A DNA stretch of 16,493 nucleotides, from the NCBI GenBank assembly GCA_006226225.1, contig SBHI01000071.1:1-16493 (forward strand), given 5' to 3'. The notes under the pieces were generated by a model. It did not search any database. It was not told the DNA's origin and saw only the letters and a program-made list of their open reading frames with translations. The position numbers and the translations under genes were made by a program. The DNA is from Alphaproteobacteria bacterium (GTDB taxonomy: Bacteria > Pseudomonadota > Alphaproteobacteria > Micavibrionales > CSBR16-224). Shown here piece after piece: positions 6,350 through 13,326 of this stretch (within the stretch, counting starts at the first letter, position 1; each line of letters starts with the position of its first letter).

Positions 6350-7366
6350 CTAGGGAAGAATCTGAATCAGCAGGCCGCAATCCGGTGATGAAACATTGCC
6401 GGCGTAATTGAAATCTATGGCTGTGCCATCCGGGTCGCTATAGCAGCTATCGGAGACACCATAAGCCTGCACTGCACCGCTGGCAGGATCGCCGTCATCC
6501 ATTTTGATATCAAATTGCGAGGCATGACGCGGAGATAAGGGCTGCACACCGGGCTGCGCGGTGACAGCACCGCCCACATCTGTGCGTAATGCCAGTACGA
6601 TACCGTTAGGCAGGAGGCCGAGTGCCGTTGCCGGTCTGCCCGGAACGATGGAACTGCCGCCGCCACCACCCGCACCGCCGCCGCCCAAGCCGCAGCCGGC
6701 GCCTTGACCGGGCCCTGCGCCGCCGCCGGGACAGCCGTTACCGCTGGGATTGCCGCCGCCGGGGCCGCCAGCACCAAGACCGGGCGGCCCGCCGCCGCCA
6801 CCACCTGCGGCAACCGTCAGCGGATAACCGCCCAGATGTCCGGCAAAAAATCCTCCTCCGACTTTTGCGGCAAGGTGGGTTGTTCCCCATTCAGCGATGG
6901 TACCGTCTGTCACGGCCGAATCGGTTATGCCACCCAATAAATCTGTTAACAGCAGATGCGCCCAGAATAATGTCATTTCGTTTTCTTCTCCTCCGGGTAG
7001 AGGATTTGTTGCGGTGATGGAACTGCTGAGCACCGTGCTGTCGGCACCGCCAAGCAAACCGTTGCTTGCCGTGGCAAGTTCCGGATCACAGGCGGCTGTA
7101 CATCCGGGAATGCGCAAAGACGCACGCGCCATATCACCGGGCAATGATTCATAGGTGTCATAGAATGTTGTCAGAGCCGCCTCAACGGCGCGTATTTGTG
7201 CAACGGTTGATGTTGTGCGTGCATTCATGATCATTTCGCGGCCTTTTAGTACGCCACCGATCAGAATGCCGATAATCGCCATGACGATCGAAAGTTCAAC
7301 AAGTGTGAAACCAGAAAGATATTTCTTCTTATTTTGCGACATAACCTTTTCTTGTTTATTCAACAT
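6350..7366 (-). CDS. Type IV prepilin with glycine-rich insert (pilin 2)
   Basis: This is a 338-residue prepilin, a paralogue of pilin 1. The leader ends at Gly19, followed by FTLVELSIVMAIIGILIGG with Glu24 as Glu+5, so PilD cleavage and N-methylation are expected. Cysteines at 89/93 and 308/330 correspond to the disulfide pairs of pilin 1. Residues 187-239 are an almost pure Gly/Pro/Ala stretch with two further cysteines (212, 225); pilin 1 has only a short loop at this place. The coding DNA of the insert (6650-6808) is very GC-rich. The start is uncertain: ATG 7366 has a GA-rich but weak ribosome site, and ATG 7342 (residue 9) has AAGG only 2 nt upstream. It lies 84 nt after the AraC-family gene. 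Confidence 0.9.
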   Translation of the reverse strand: MLNKQEKVMSQNKKKYLSGFTLVELSIVMAIIGILIGGVLKGREMIMNARTTSTVAQIRAVEAALTTFYDTYESLPGDMARASLRIPGCTAACDPELATASNGLLGGADSTVLSSSITATNPLPGGEENEMTLFWAHLLLTDLLGGITDSAVTDGTIAEWGTTHLAAKVGGGFFAGHLGGYPLTVAAGGGGGGPPGLGAGGPGGGNPSGNGCPGGGAGPGQGAGCGLGGGGAGGGGGSSIVPGRPATALGLLPNGIVLALRTDVGGAVTAQPGVQPLSPRHASQFDIKMDDGDPASGAVQAYGVSDSCYSDPDGTAIDFNYAGNVSSPDCGLLIQILP

Positions 7367-7423
7367 CTCTTTTCATTATTCCTGAAAAAAGTGAAGAAAA
7401 TGTTGTTATCGGGAAAACATCAT

Positions 7424-7444
7424 CCTCATTTTGATGAAATGAGG
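7424..7444. promoter_or_regulatory. Perfect inverted repeat upstream of pilin 2, containing the CTCATTTTG motif
   Basis: CCTCATTT (7424-7431) and AAATGAGG (7437-7444) form a perfect 8-bp inverted repeat around TGATG. The left arm and spacer give a sixth copy of the CTCATTTTG motif (7425-7433) found before pilin 1. It lies 58-78 nt upstream of the pilin 2 start, a usual place for an activator or operator site. It also sits just after the stop of the AraC-family gene and is followed on the minus strand by TTTT a few bases later, so a weak terminator role is an alternative. Confidence 0.55.
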
Positions 7445-7450
7445 AGAGAA

Positions 7451-8545
7451 TCACCCAAGACTGTCATTCCGGAAGGCGGAAGGTGATTGCCCGACCATTT
7501 GCTTGAAAACGCGGTTAAAGGACGGAAGGGAATTAAAACCGACTTCGAAAGCAACGGTCTGGATAGGAATTTCCGGGTTTTCCAGCATGCGTTTGGCATC
7601 TTCGACGCGGTGCTCGTTCAGTAATTGCGGAAAACTTTTGCCAAAAGCCGTGTTGATAATGGCGGAGAGGGCGTTTTCAGAGATATTCAGCTCCCGCGCA
7701 AGGTCGGCACGGCTGAAGCTTTGCTCATGATAAAGTTTGTCCAAAGTCATCAGGTCATGGATTTTCTCGGCCAGCGCGTATTCGGCATCGCTTAACTGGC
7801 CGGTATTGGCGGGTTTTTTCTTTTTTTCTTCTACGGCACGCAGATCAATGGCGGGCGGATAAATGCGGAAGAACATAGTGGTTGCCAGATAGGTAAAACC
7901 CAGCGCAATAATAATCAGCAGTGCATCGGCGGTTTGCGTCGTTAAATCCGGCTGGGCGACCCTGTAGATATTAATACCGACAGCGGCAAGATTGGTCAGG
8001 ATAAGGCTGATGACCAGCCAGTATCTTTCATATCCGCCTTGCGCTTTGCCCTTGATGTCTTCGAACAGATGGCTGTGTCCGAACAGGAACAGCAGGCTGA
8101 TGGCACCGATAATACCGTTGCCGATATACAGAAACTCAAAAAAGGTACTGCAGATGGCTTTTTCGTTTTCACAGACATAGCCCGCCCTGTTTGCGGCAAA
8201 AACGACAAAAGCGGCAAGAACGGGCAGCAGCAAGATCCAGGAATAGCGGAATTTCGGAGGATGTCCGGAGGCAATCTGCATAATCAAAAGATAGTTCAAG
8301 GGCGGTATCATTGCCCATCCGCCCCAAAGGGAGAGCCGGATAATATCCTCGACATATTCCAGCCTGAAAGAAAACTGCATGCAGAAAACCCAGGCCAGTG
8401 CCAGAAAGTAAAGCACAGGCACAACCGCCTGACGCCAGTTATAAAGGCGCAGCAGCATATAGACGATAATCAAAAGACATTGCGCCAAACCGGTAATGGC
8501 CAGCCATTCGATCAGAACAAAGGAGATATTAAAAAAAATCGACAT
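7451..8545 (-). CDS. Membrane-bound AraC-family transcriptional regulator
   Basis: This 364-residue protein joins a membrane sensor region to a DNA-binding domain. Residues 1-230 hold about seven hydrophobic helices (near 10-33, 41-60, 73-92, 101-118, 137-158, 175-195, 205-227). A charged linker with KKKK (about 235-255) leads to a C-terminal AraC/XylS domain with two helix-turn-helix units. The first is near 277-300 (RADLARELNISENALSAIIN). The second, near 327-350, carries the family signature VAFEVGFNSLPSFNRVFKQM, followed by GQSPSAFR. Such one-component regulators bind DNA while anchored in the inner membrane. The ATG at 8545 lacks a clear ribosome site; no better start is seen. Its place directly before pilin 2, near repeated motifs in front of both pilin genes, suggests local control of pilin expression (inference). 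Confidence 0.88.
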   Translation of the reverse strand: MSIFFNISFVLIEWLAITGLAQCLLIIVYMLLRLYNWRQAVVPVLYFLALAWVFCMQFSFRLEYVEDIIRLSLWGGWAMIPPLNYLLIMQIASGHPPKFRYSWILLLPVLAAFVVFAANRAGYVCENEKAICSTFFEFLYIGNGIIGAISLLFLFGHSHLFEDIKGKAQGGYERYWLVISLILTNLAAVGINIYRVAQPDLTTQTADALLIIIALGFTYLATTMFFRIYPPAIDLRAVEEKKKKPANTGQLSDAEYALAEKIHDLMTLDKLYHEQSFSRADLARELNISENALSAIINTAFGKSFPQLLNEHRVEDAKRMLENPEIPIQTVAFEVGFNSLPSFNRVFKQMVGQSPSAFRNDSLG

Positions 8546-8606
8546 GGGTTTTCGTCAGTGGAGGAAAACGGAACGGGTCTACATACTTCCTGTAAAGTGT
8601 AACCGC

Positions 8607-9353
8607 TTATTGCGGGACAGTCACCAAAGAATTGCCGATTTCGTCTTCCGGAACGCCCAGCTGTTCGATCAGATAGGCGCGCAAGAAGTTGGCTTCATTC
8701 GGGTGCAGATTGGTTCCCGTCACAAGAACGGCTTCAAGAAGGGCGCGTGCCGCATCCTTTTGATCCAGTGCCGTTAGAATAAAGGCGGGCATATGACGCG
8801 CCCAAAGCGGCAGGACTTCACCATCGGGATCCATTGCGGTCAGTTTATTGGCCAGTTCCAGCGCATAATTCAGATCCTCCGTTTTATGCCGCGCCAAAAA
8901 AGCGGCATGTGCCAGCCAACGCCATTTGTCGTGTTCCAGCGTCGTGCCGACACTGGCCAGATAATCAATGACAACCCATATCTTGGCGGATGTTTCTTCG
9001 GATGCCTGAATGCCGCCGAAATAATAGGCGGCAATCAGCGGGATATGGTTGGATACAGGATCAAGACTGTTGAGCAGGTGAAACCATTGTCCCAGCTTGG
9101 TGTAATCCATGTCTTTCAAGGGGATCGTTCGCCCGCCGGTATCGCCAAGATTTTGCAGGGTCAAAGCACCGCTGCGATAGGCGAATTGACGGTCACCCAG
9201 TGTAATCCCGGCGGCGGTATTTTCCGATGGAGCGGGAGGAATACCCGTCCAGCGCGCGCGGACATTATGCGAGGCTGACCATAACAGAAAATTCAATGCC
9301 AAAATAAAGAAAAGCAGGCTTGCCGTACGGCGTTGCAGAAGGGTGTGTTCCAT
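8607..9353 (-). CDS. Membrane-anchored protein of unknown function, helical-repeat-like
   Basis: This 248-residue protein has a short cytoplasmic N-terminus and a single hydrophobic segment at about residues 11-27 (LLFFILALNFLLW), which acts as an uncleaved anchor or signal. The remainder should face the periplasm. Residues about 85-235 are helical and resemble degenerate TPR units (HAAFLARHKTEDLNYALELANKLTAMDPDG is the region meant, 149-178), a fold used for protein contacts. The start has CAGG 8 nt upstream, and the gene follows the ABC permease by only 15 nt, so the two are very probably coexpressed and may form one complex. It is not a named family that I recognise. The position resembles that of accessory proteins of pilus-linked ABC systems. 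Confidence 0.65.
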   Translation of the reverse strand: MEHTLLQRRTASLLFFILALNFLLWSASHNVRARWTGIPPAPSENTAAGITLGDRQFAYRSGALTLQNLGDTGGRTIPLKDMDYTKLGQWFHLLNSLDPVSNHIPLIAAYYFGGIQASEETSAKIWVVIDYLASVGTTLEHDKWRWLAHAAFLARHKTEDLNYALELANKLTAMDPDGEVLPLWARHMPAFILTALDQKDAARALLEAVLVTGTNLHPNEANFLRAYLIEQLGVPEDEIGNSLVTVPQ

Positions 9354-9368
9354 TGTGAATGCCTGCCC

Positions 9369-10205
9369 CTAAAATTGTTTTTTGAGCAAATCCAGAACAG
9401 CAGCCCCCAGTAACAGTGCCGTGAAGAACAGTCCCTGAAAAAATATAAACCCACCGATGCGCAAATTTTCAAACAACCAGACGGTCCAGGGAGTACTCAT
9501 ATTGCCGCCTTGGCCCATAAATTCGATGCTATCCATCCCTTGGAGGCCGTAAACCAGCCAGCTGGTTTGCGCCATCAGATCAAGGCGGGGAATAATGATT
9601 GAAATGATCTCCATGATATTACCCAAAAAGGCTATCAGCGTATTATCCATCACATAGGTGATGCCAAGCAGCATACCGATAAGGCGTGCCAGAACATAAA
9701 CACCCAGACAGGCCAGGGCGGAACCGGCAGCACTGGAAATAACCATGGAAAAGAACAGGGCCGTGGTGGCAATAATGATATATTCAACGGCAAGACTGCT
9801 GCCCCACAGGAGTAGCCCTTCAAAATCCGCGTTGCCGATCAGAGAAACGGCAATACTGATAACAGCCGCAATAGCGGTGCCGATAATCATGAAGGCTGCG
9901 GCGTGGCTGATCAGAAAGCCGATACGGGAAATCGGGCGTGACAGCAGGAATTCCACCTCTTTATGCTCAAAGCTGCGGCGGATGTGGAAACAGCAAAACA
10001 GAATTGTGCCGAGCGCTCCCAAAAACCGCAATCCGCCTGCACCGAAAACAACAGCCAGCTCTTGCTGTTCGGCAACGCTGGCCGCACCCAGAAAACTGGC
10101 TGTGGCAGCGCCAATGGCAATCATCAGAAAAATCGTAATAACGATCTTGTCGCGCAGAGCCGCTGTAAGAACATAGCGGATTAAAGGAAATGATAGAACG
10201 GACAT
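9369..10205 (-). CDS. ABC-2 type transporter permease
   Basis: This 278-residue integral membrane protein has about six helices (near 22-42, 58-73, 97-124, 136-157, 162-182, 188-204, with a last one near 250-272). It carries the loop typical of ABC-2 permeases after the second helix, EHKEVEFLLSRPISRIGFL (80-98). No gene for its ATPase partner is found in the window, so it either uses a distant ATPase or one beyond the sequence. It sits 36 nt after the secretin gene and 15 nt before the anchored protein, within the pilus cluster. In Myxococcus xanthus an ABC system (PilG/H/I) is needed for type IV pili; a similar role here is an inference from location only. Confidence 0.8.
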   Translation of the reverse strand: MSVLSFPLIRYVLTAALRDKIVITIFLMIAIGAATASFLGAASVAEQQELAVVFGAGGLRFLGALGTILFCCFHIRRSFEHKEVEFLLSRPISRIGFLISHAAAFMIIGTAIAAVISIAVSLIGNADFEGLLLWGSSLAVEYIIIATTALFFSMVISSAAGSALACLGVYVLARLIGMLLGITYVMDNTLIAFLGNIMEIISIIIPRLDLMAQTSWLVYGLQGMDSIEFMGQGGNMSTPWTVWLFENLRIGGFIFFQGLFFTALLLGAAVLDLLKKQF

Positions 10206-10241
10206 GACTTCTTTTGTTTCTTCTCCGTTATGATGCGGATT

Positions 10242-12044
10242 TTACATTTTAACAGGTCGTCTGTCCTGACCGAACTCGTTATACAGCTCTTTATCATATT
10301 CGTGGATGCTGTCGCTGCCCGGCAGGATGGTCGCACGGACGAAAATGACCAATTCGTTTTTCTCAATCAAATCGGATTGTGAACTGAACAGCTTGCCGAC
10401 AACAGGCATATTGCCGAGAACCGGCACGCCGGTGCGTGTGACGGCATTTTTGTCGGTCATCAAACCGCCCATCACGATGACCTCGCCGGATTGCAGTTTA
10501 ACGATGGAATCAATTTCCTGCACCGACAATTCGGGAATAAGGTTATCGGGGATGTTACCAAGTGCGGCAATGGTTGCGGCATCCGCTCCGGCCAGTGCCA
10601 GACGAATACTGGGATCAACGATACCGGGGCCAGCTTTGGCAACCGCCGTCGGGCGCAGCATCATGGTGATTTCACCGGTTTTAAAGTTAACGGAGGGGTT
10701 AACATTCAGCATAATGCCAATCGGTACTGCGCGGATCTCCGTGCTGACATCCGTTGTAACAGCGCCGGTGTTCGGGTCTGTCTCGCGGGAGAAGTCAAAT
10801 TCGAAGAAGACTTCATTCTCAATCACGTTCAAAATAGCGCTTTGGTTGTTCAAAACGGTCAGGCGCGGGCTGGAAAGTGCGCGCACTGTGCCGAACTGGT
10901 TCATGGCATCAACCAGAACGGCGATATCGCTCCCCAGTCTGACACCGATATTAAAGGCATCGGCAGGCTGGGATGTCAGACCCGGACGCGGGAAGTTGGC
11001 GCCGAAATCAATCAGACCGGTCAGGTCATGGCGGAAAAAGGCATCCCAGTTAATACCGGTGTTAAATTCGTCATTCAGCGTGACTTCCAGAATTTTTGCC
11101 TCAATCAGGATCTGGGTCGTTGCGCTCTTTTTCAGCTCTACCAGAAAATCTTCAACCAGCTTGTGTTGGCGCTGTGTCGTAAAGACGGTAATGATGCCGG
11201 ATTGACGGTTGATAGAGTATGATGATGCGGGGTTCGGTAAAGCCGGGCCGCTGGCGGTCGGCGGTGCACGCACATCCAGAATGGGCGGCGGCAGTTGTGA
11301 CATATCCGTGATGCTGACACTTTCAGCTTGCGGCGTTGCGCGGGGCTGTGCTGCGGGATCTGCCAATGTTGCCAAGGTAATCGGGTTTTCTGAGGCGGTC
11401 AGGACTTGCGACAGGTTATCATTCAGGCTGGCCCAGAAATCGGTTTCCAGATCGGTTTGAATACTGGAGTTGGAGCCGACAGTTGCTTCATCTTCGGAAA
11501 TAACGGATGCATCAAGGGTAATACTGCTTTTGACCTTGCGGATAACGTTCAGATAGTTCAGCTCGTAGTTTTTAACATAGGGGCGGTCAAGCTCGACACG
11601 TAGCAGATTGTGATCCAGCGTGTAACGCAATCCGGCCATTGTGGTAATACGTTCGATGACTTCATCAAAAGGGCGGTTACGCACGGTAAAAATCAGTGTT
11701 CCGCGAATCTGCGGATCCATTTCCAGATCGACGCCAGCCTGTTCGGACAGTTCAAACAGAAGATCGCGCAGCGAAACTGTTTGGTTGACGGAGACGGAGA
11801 CCAGCGGGAAAACGGTTCCTGCTGCCACATCTTCGGCGATATATGATTCAAGCGGCATATTGTCTTCCGCCAGTTCTTCCTTCGGCAAAGGGCGCGGCGC
11901 AAGGGCGCGGCGGTAATCCTGCTGCTCTTTGCTGGCGCTACGGTCGAACTGCATATTGTTCTTGGCCATTTCACAGCTGGTCAGGAACATCAGGGCACCA
12001 CAGAGTGCAATAACCGATAGAATGGAAAGACGATAGTTTTTCAT
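10242..12044 (-). CDS. mshL: MshL-type outer-membrane secretin, lipoprotein
   Basis: This is a 600-residue secretin, forming the outer-membrane channel through which the pilus passes. The signal peptide ends in the lipobox LTSC, with lipidated Cys24. An N-terminal secretin-type domain near residues 82-155 (SLRDLLFELSEQAGVDLEMD) is followed by the PYVKNYELNYLNV strand that marks MshL-type proteins. A low-complexity Pro/Ala linker is near 240-270, and the C-terminal secretin barrel runs from about 300 to 590. The barrel shows LVEDFLVELKKSATTQILIE, EVIVMGGLMTD and the closing VPVLGNMPVVGKLF. The reading frame opens at a TTG (12071), but ATG 12044 gives a proper lipoprotein signal and is preferred. 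A 139-nt gap follows pilU, so a separate promoter is possible. The lipobox and the absence of AMIN domains favour MshL over PilQ. Confidence 0.9.
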   Translation of the reverse strand: MKNYRLSILSVIALCGALMFLTSCEMAKNNMQFDRSASKEQQDYRRALAPRPLPKEELAEDNMPLESYIAEDVAAGTVFPLVSVSVNQTVSLRDLLFELSEQAGVDLEMDPQIRGTLIFTVRNRPFDEVIERITTMAGLRYTLDHNLLRVELDRPYVKNYELNYLNVIRKVKSSITLDASVISEDEATVGSNSSIQTDLETDFWASLNDNLSQVLTASENPITLATLADPAAQPRATPQAESVSITDMSQLPPPILDVRAPPTASGPALPNPASSYSINRQSGIITVFTTQRQHKLVEDFLVELKKSATTQILIEAKILEVTLNDEFNTGINWDAFFRHDLTGLIDFGANFPRPGLTSQPADAFNIGVRLGSDIAVLVDAMNQFGTVRALSSPRLTVLNNQSAILNVIENEVFFEFDFSRETDPNTGAVTTDVSTEIRAVPIGIMLNVNPSVNFKTGEITMMLRPTAVAKAGPGIVDPSIRLALAGADAATIAALGNIPDNLIPELSVQEIDSIVKLQSGEVIVMGGLMTDKNAVTRTGVPVLGNMPVVGKLFSSQSDLIEKNELVIFVRATILPGSDSIHEYDKELYNEFGQDRRPVKM

Positions 12045-12119
12045 GGTATGTATTAACCTGTTCTTTTGCAAATAAACGCGCTTTGCAAAATTCTAGCGGT
12101 TTTTAACTAGCATGAGAAG

Positions 12120-12137
12120 GGGAAAAACACTTTTCCC
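12120..12137. other. Small perfect hairpin between pilU and the secretin gene
   Basis: GGGAAAA and TTTTCCC form a perfect 7-bp stem with an ACAC loop in the 139-nt gap. On the minus strand no T-run follows directly, so a classical terminator is not supported; an operator or mRNA processing site is possible. Confidence 0.35.
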
Positions 12138-12183
12138 GGAGGTATATTTTTTCGCAGAAGCGCGCCGTTTGTGAAAGAGGTTC

Positions 12184-13326
12184 CTAAAGAGAGAGTTTCG
12201 ACGTATCAACCTGGTCAAAGCCGCCTGATCTTTCGCCGCCTTCGCCGACAACGCCGGACATGCGGTATTGCTGGATACGCATCTTCATGTCGCTGGGGAT
12301 GTCGCATTCTGCAACGGCTGTTGTTTCGTCGATAAAATCTTCGCGGAACAGTTTGAACAGGCAATCATCGAACAGCATCATGCCCGATGTGGTGTTGTTT
12401 GCCATCACTTCGCGGATCTTATTGGTTTCGCCTTTAAGAATCAGGTCCTTAATCAGAGCCTCGTTCAGCAGAATTTCGAGTGCGGGGGTCAAACCGCCAT
12501 ATTTGTTGTTCACAAGACGCTGGCCGACAATGGCGCTCAAATTCATGGACAGGGCAATCCGCACCTGATTATGCCGTTCTTCGGGGAACAGGCTGATCAT
12601 GCGCTCAATGGCCTGAATGGCGTTATTGGTGTGAATGGTGGAGAGGCACAGGTGACCGGTCTCGGCGGCGTTCAGAGCCATTTCCATCACTTCCGCATCA
12701 CGGATCTCACCCACCAGAATGGCATCGGGCTTTTGCCGCAGCGCGTTCTTTAGCGCAATCTGGTAGGATTGGGTGTCAATGCCGACTTCACGCTGGGTGA
12801 TAATGCTTTTTTTATGGTCATGCGCATATTCAATCGGGTCTTCAATGGTGATGATATGGCCGCCCATATTCTGGTTGCGGTAGTCAATCATTGAGGCAAG
12901 CGAGGTTGACTTACCGGATGAGGTCACACCGGAGATCAGGATCAACCCGCGTTTTTTCAGAGCCAGTGTCCGGAAAATATCAGGCAGATGCAGTTCTTCG
13001 AAACTGGGAATTTGAGATGTAATCCGCCGGATGACCATGGCGGGAAACTGTTTCTGACGCAGTACATTGACACGGAAACGGCCGCTGTCGCCCATATCAA
13101 GGGCAAGGTTCAGCTCCATCGTGCTCTCATATTCGCGCCTCTGACGGCTGGTCAGAACCTCGGACAGCATATCCTGTACAGTATCGGGAGAAAGCGGATT
13201 TGAATCGAGTGCTTTCAGTTCGTTTTCGATACGCATGGTCGGCGGCAGGCCAACGGTAACATACAGATCGCTGGCCTTGTTTTCGACCATTTCTTCGAGA
13301 TAGCTGTAAATAACAATACCGCTCAA
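12184..13326 (-). CDS. pilU: PilT/PilU-family ATPase, PilU-like
   Basis: This 380-residue hexameric ATPase of the retraction-motor group is cytoplasmic at the pilus base. It shows a Walker A at 133-141 reading GVTSSGKST (the usual form is GPTGSGKST or GATGSGKST), an Asp box at 158-167 (IITIEDPIEY), a Walker B at 201-209 (AILVGEIRD, Glu207) and a His box at 221-235 with His225 and His232. The PilT retraction motif AIRNLIRE is replaced by ALIKDLILKGE, as in PilU proteins, which usually assist PilT. Start is TTG, overlapping the pilT stop as TTGA, with a strong AAGGAGG ribosome site. A short Gly/Ser-rich tail follows the core. Coupled translation with pilT is expected. Confidence 0.92.
   Translation of the reverse strand: MSGIVIYSYLEEMVENKASDLYVTVGLPPTMRIENELKALDSNPLSPDTVQDMLSEVLTSRQRREYESTMELNLALDMGDSGRFRVNVLRQKQFPAMVIRRITSQIPSFEELHLPDIFRTLALKKRGLILISGVTSSGKSTSLASMIDYRNQNMGGHIITIEDPIEYAHDHKKSIITQREVGIDTQSYQIALKNALRQKPDAILVGEIRDAEVMEMALNAAETGHLCLSTIHTNNAIQAIERMISLFPEERHNQVRIALSMNLSAIVGQRLVNNKYGGLTPALEILLNEALIKDLILKGETNKIREVMANNTTSGMMLFDDCLFKLFREDFIDETTAVAECDIPSDMKMRIQQYRMSGVVGEGGERSGGFDQVDTSKLSL

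Noticed and set aside
6169..6411. Open frame on the plus strand in the pilin intergenic region
   Set aside because: It lies in AT-rich DNA with repeats, has no homology-like features and runs antisense into the end of pilin 2.
6650..6808. Glycine-rich insert read as a collagen-like triple helix
   Set aside because: There is no sustained Gly-X-Y periodicity; it is irregular Gly/Pro/Ala sequence.
4887..7366. The two prepilins as type II secretion pseudopilins
   Set aside because: No other Gsp genes occur, the neighbours are PilT/PilU retraction motors that type II systems lack, and the heads do not look like GspG or GspH.
10306..11205. 299-residue plus-strand frame opposite the secretin
   Set aside because: Ser/Thr-rich shadow translation; the minus strand carries a complete secretin with lipobox and barrel motifs.
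12045..12071. TTG start of the secretin at 12071
   Set aside because: ATG at 12044 gives a normal lipoprotein signal peptide with the lipobox at the expected distance.
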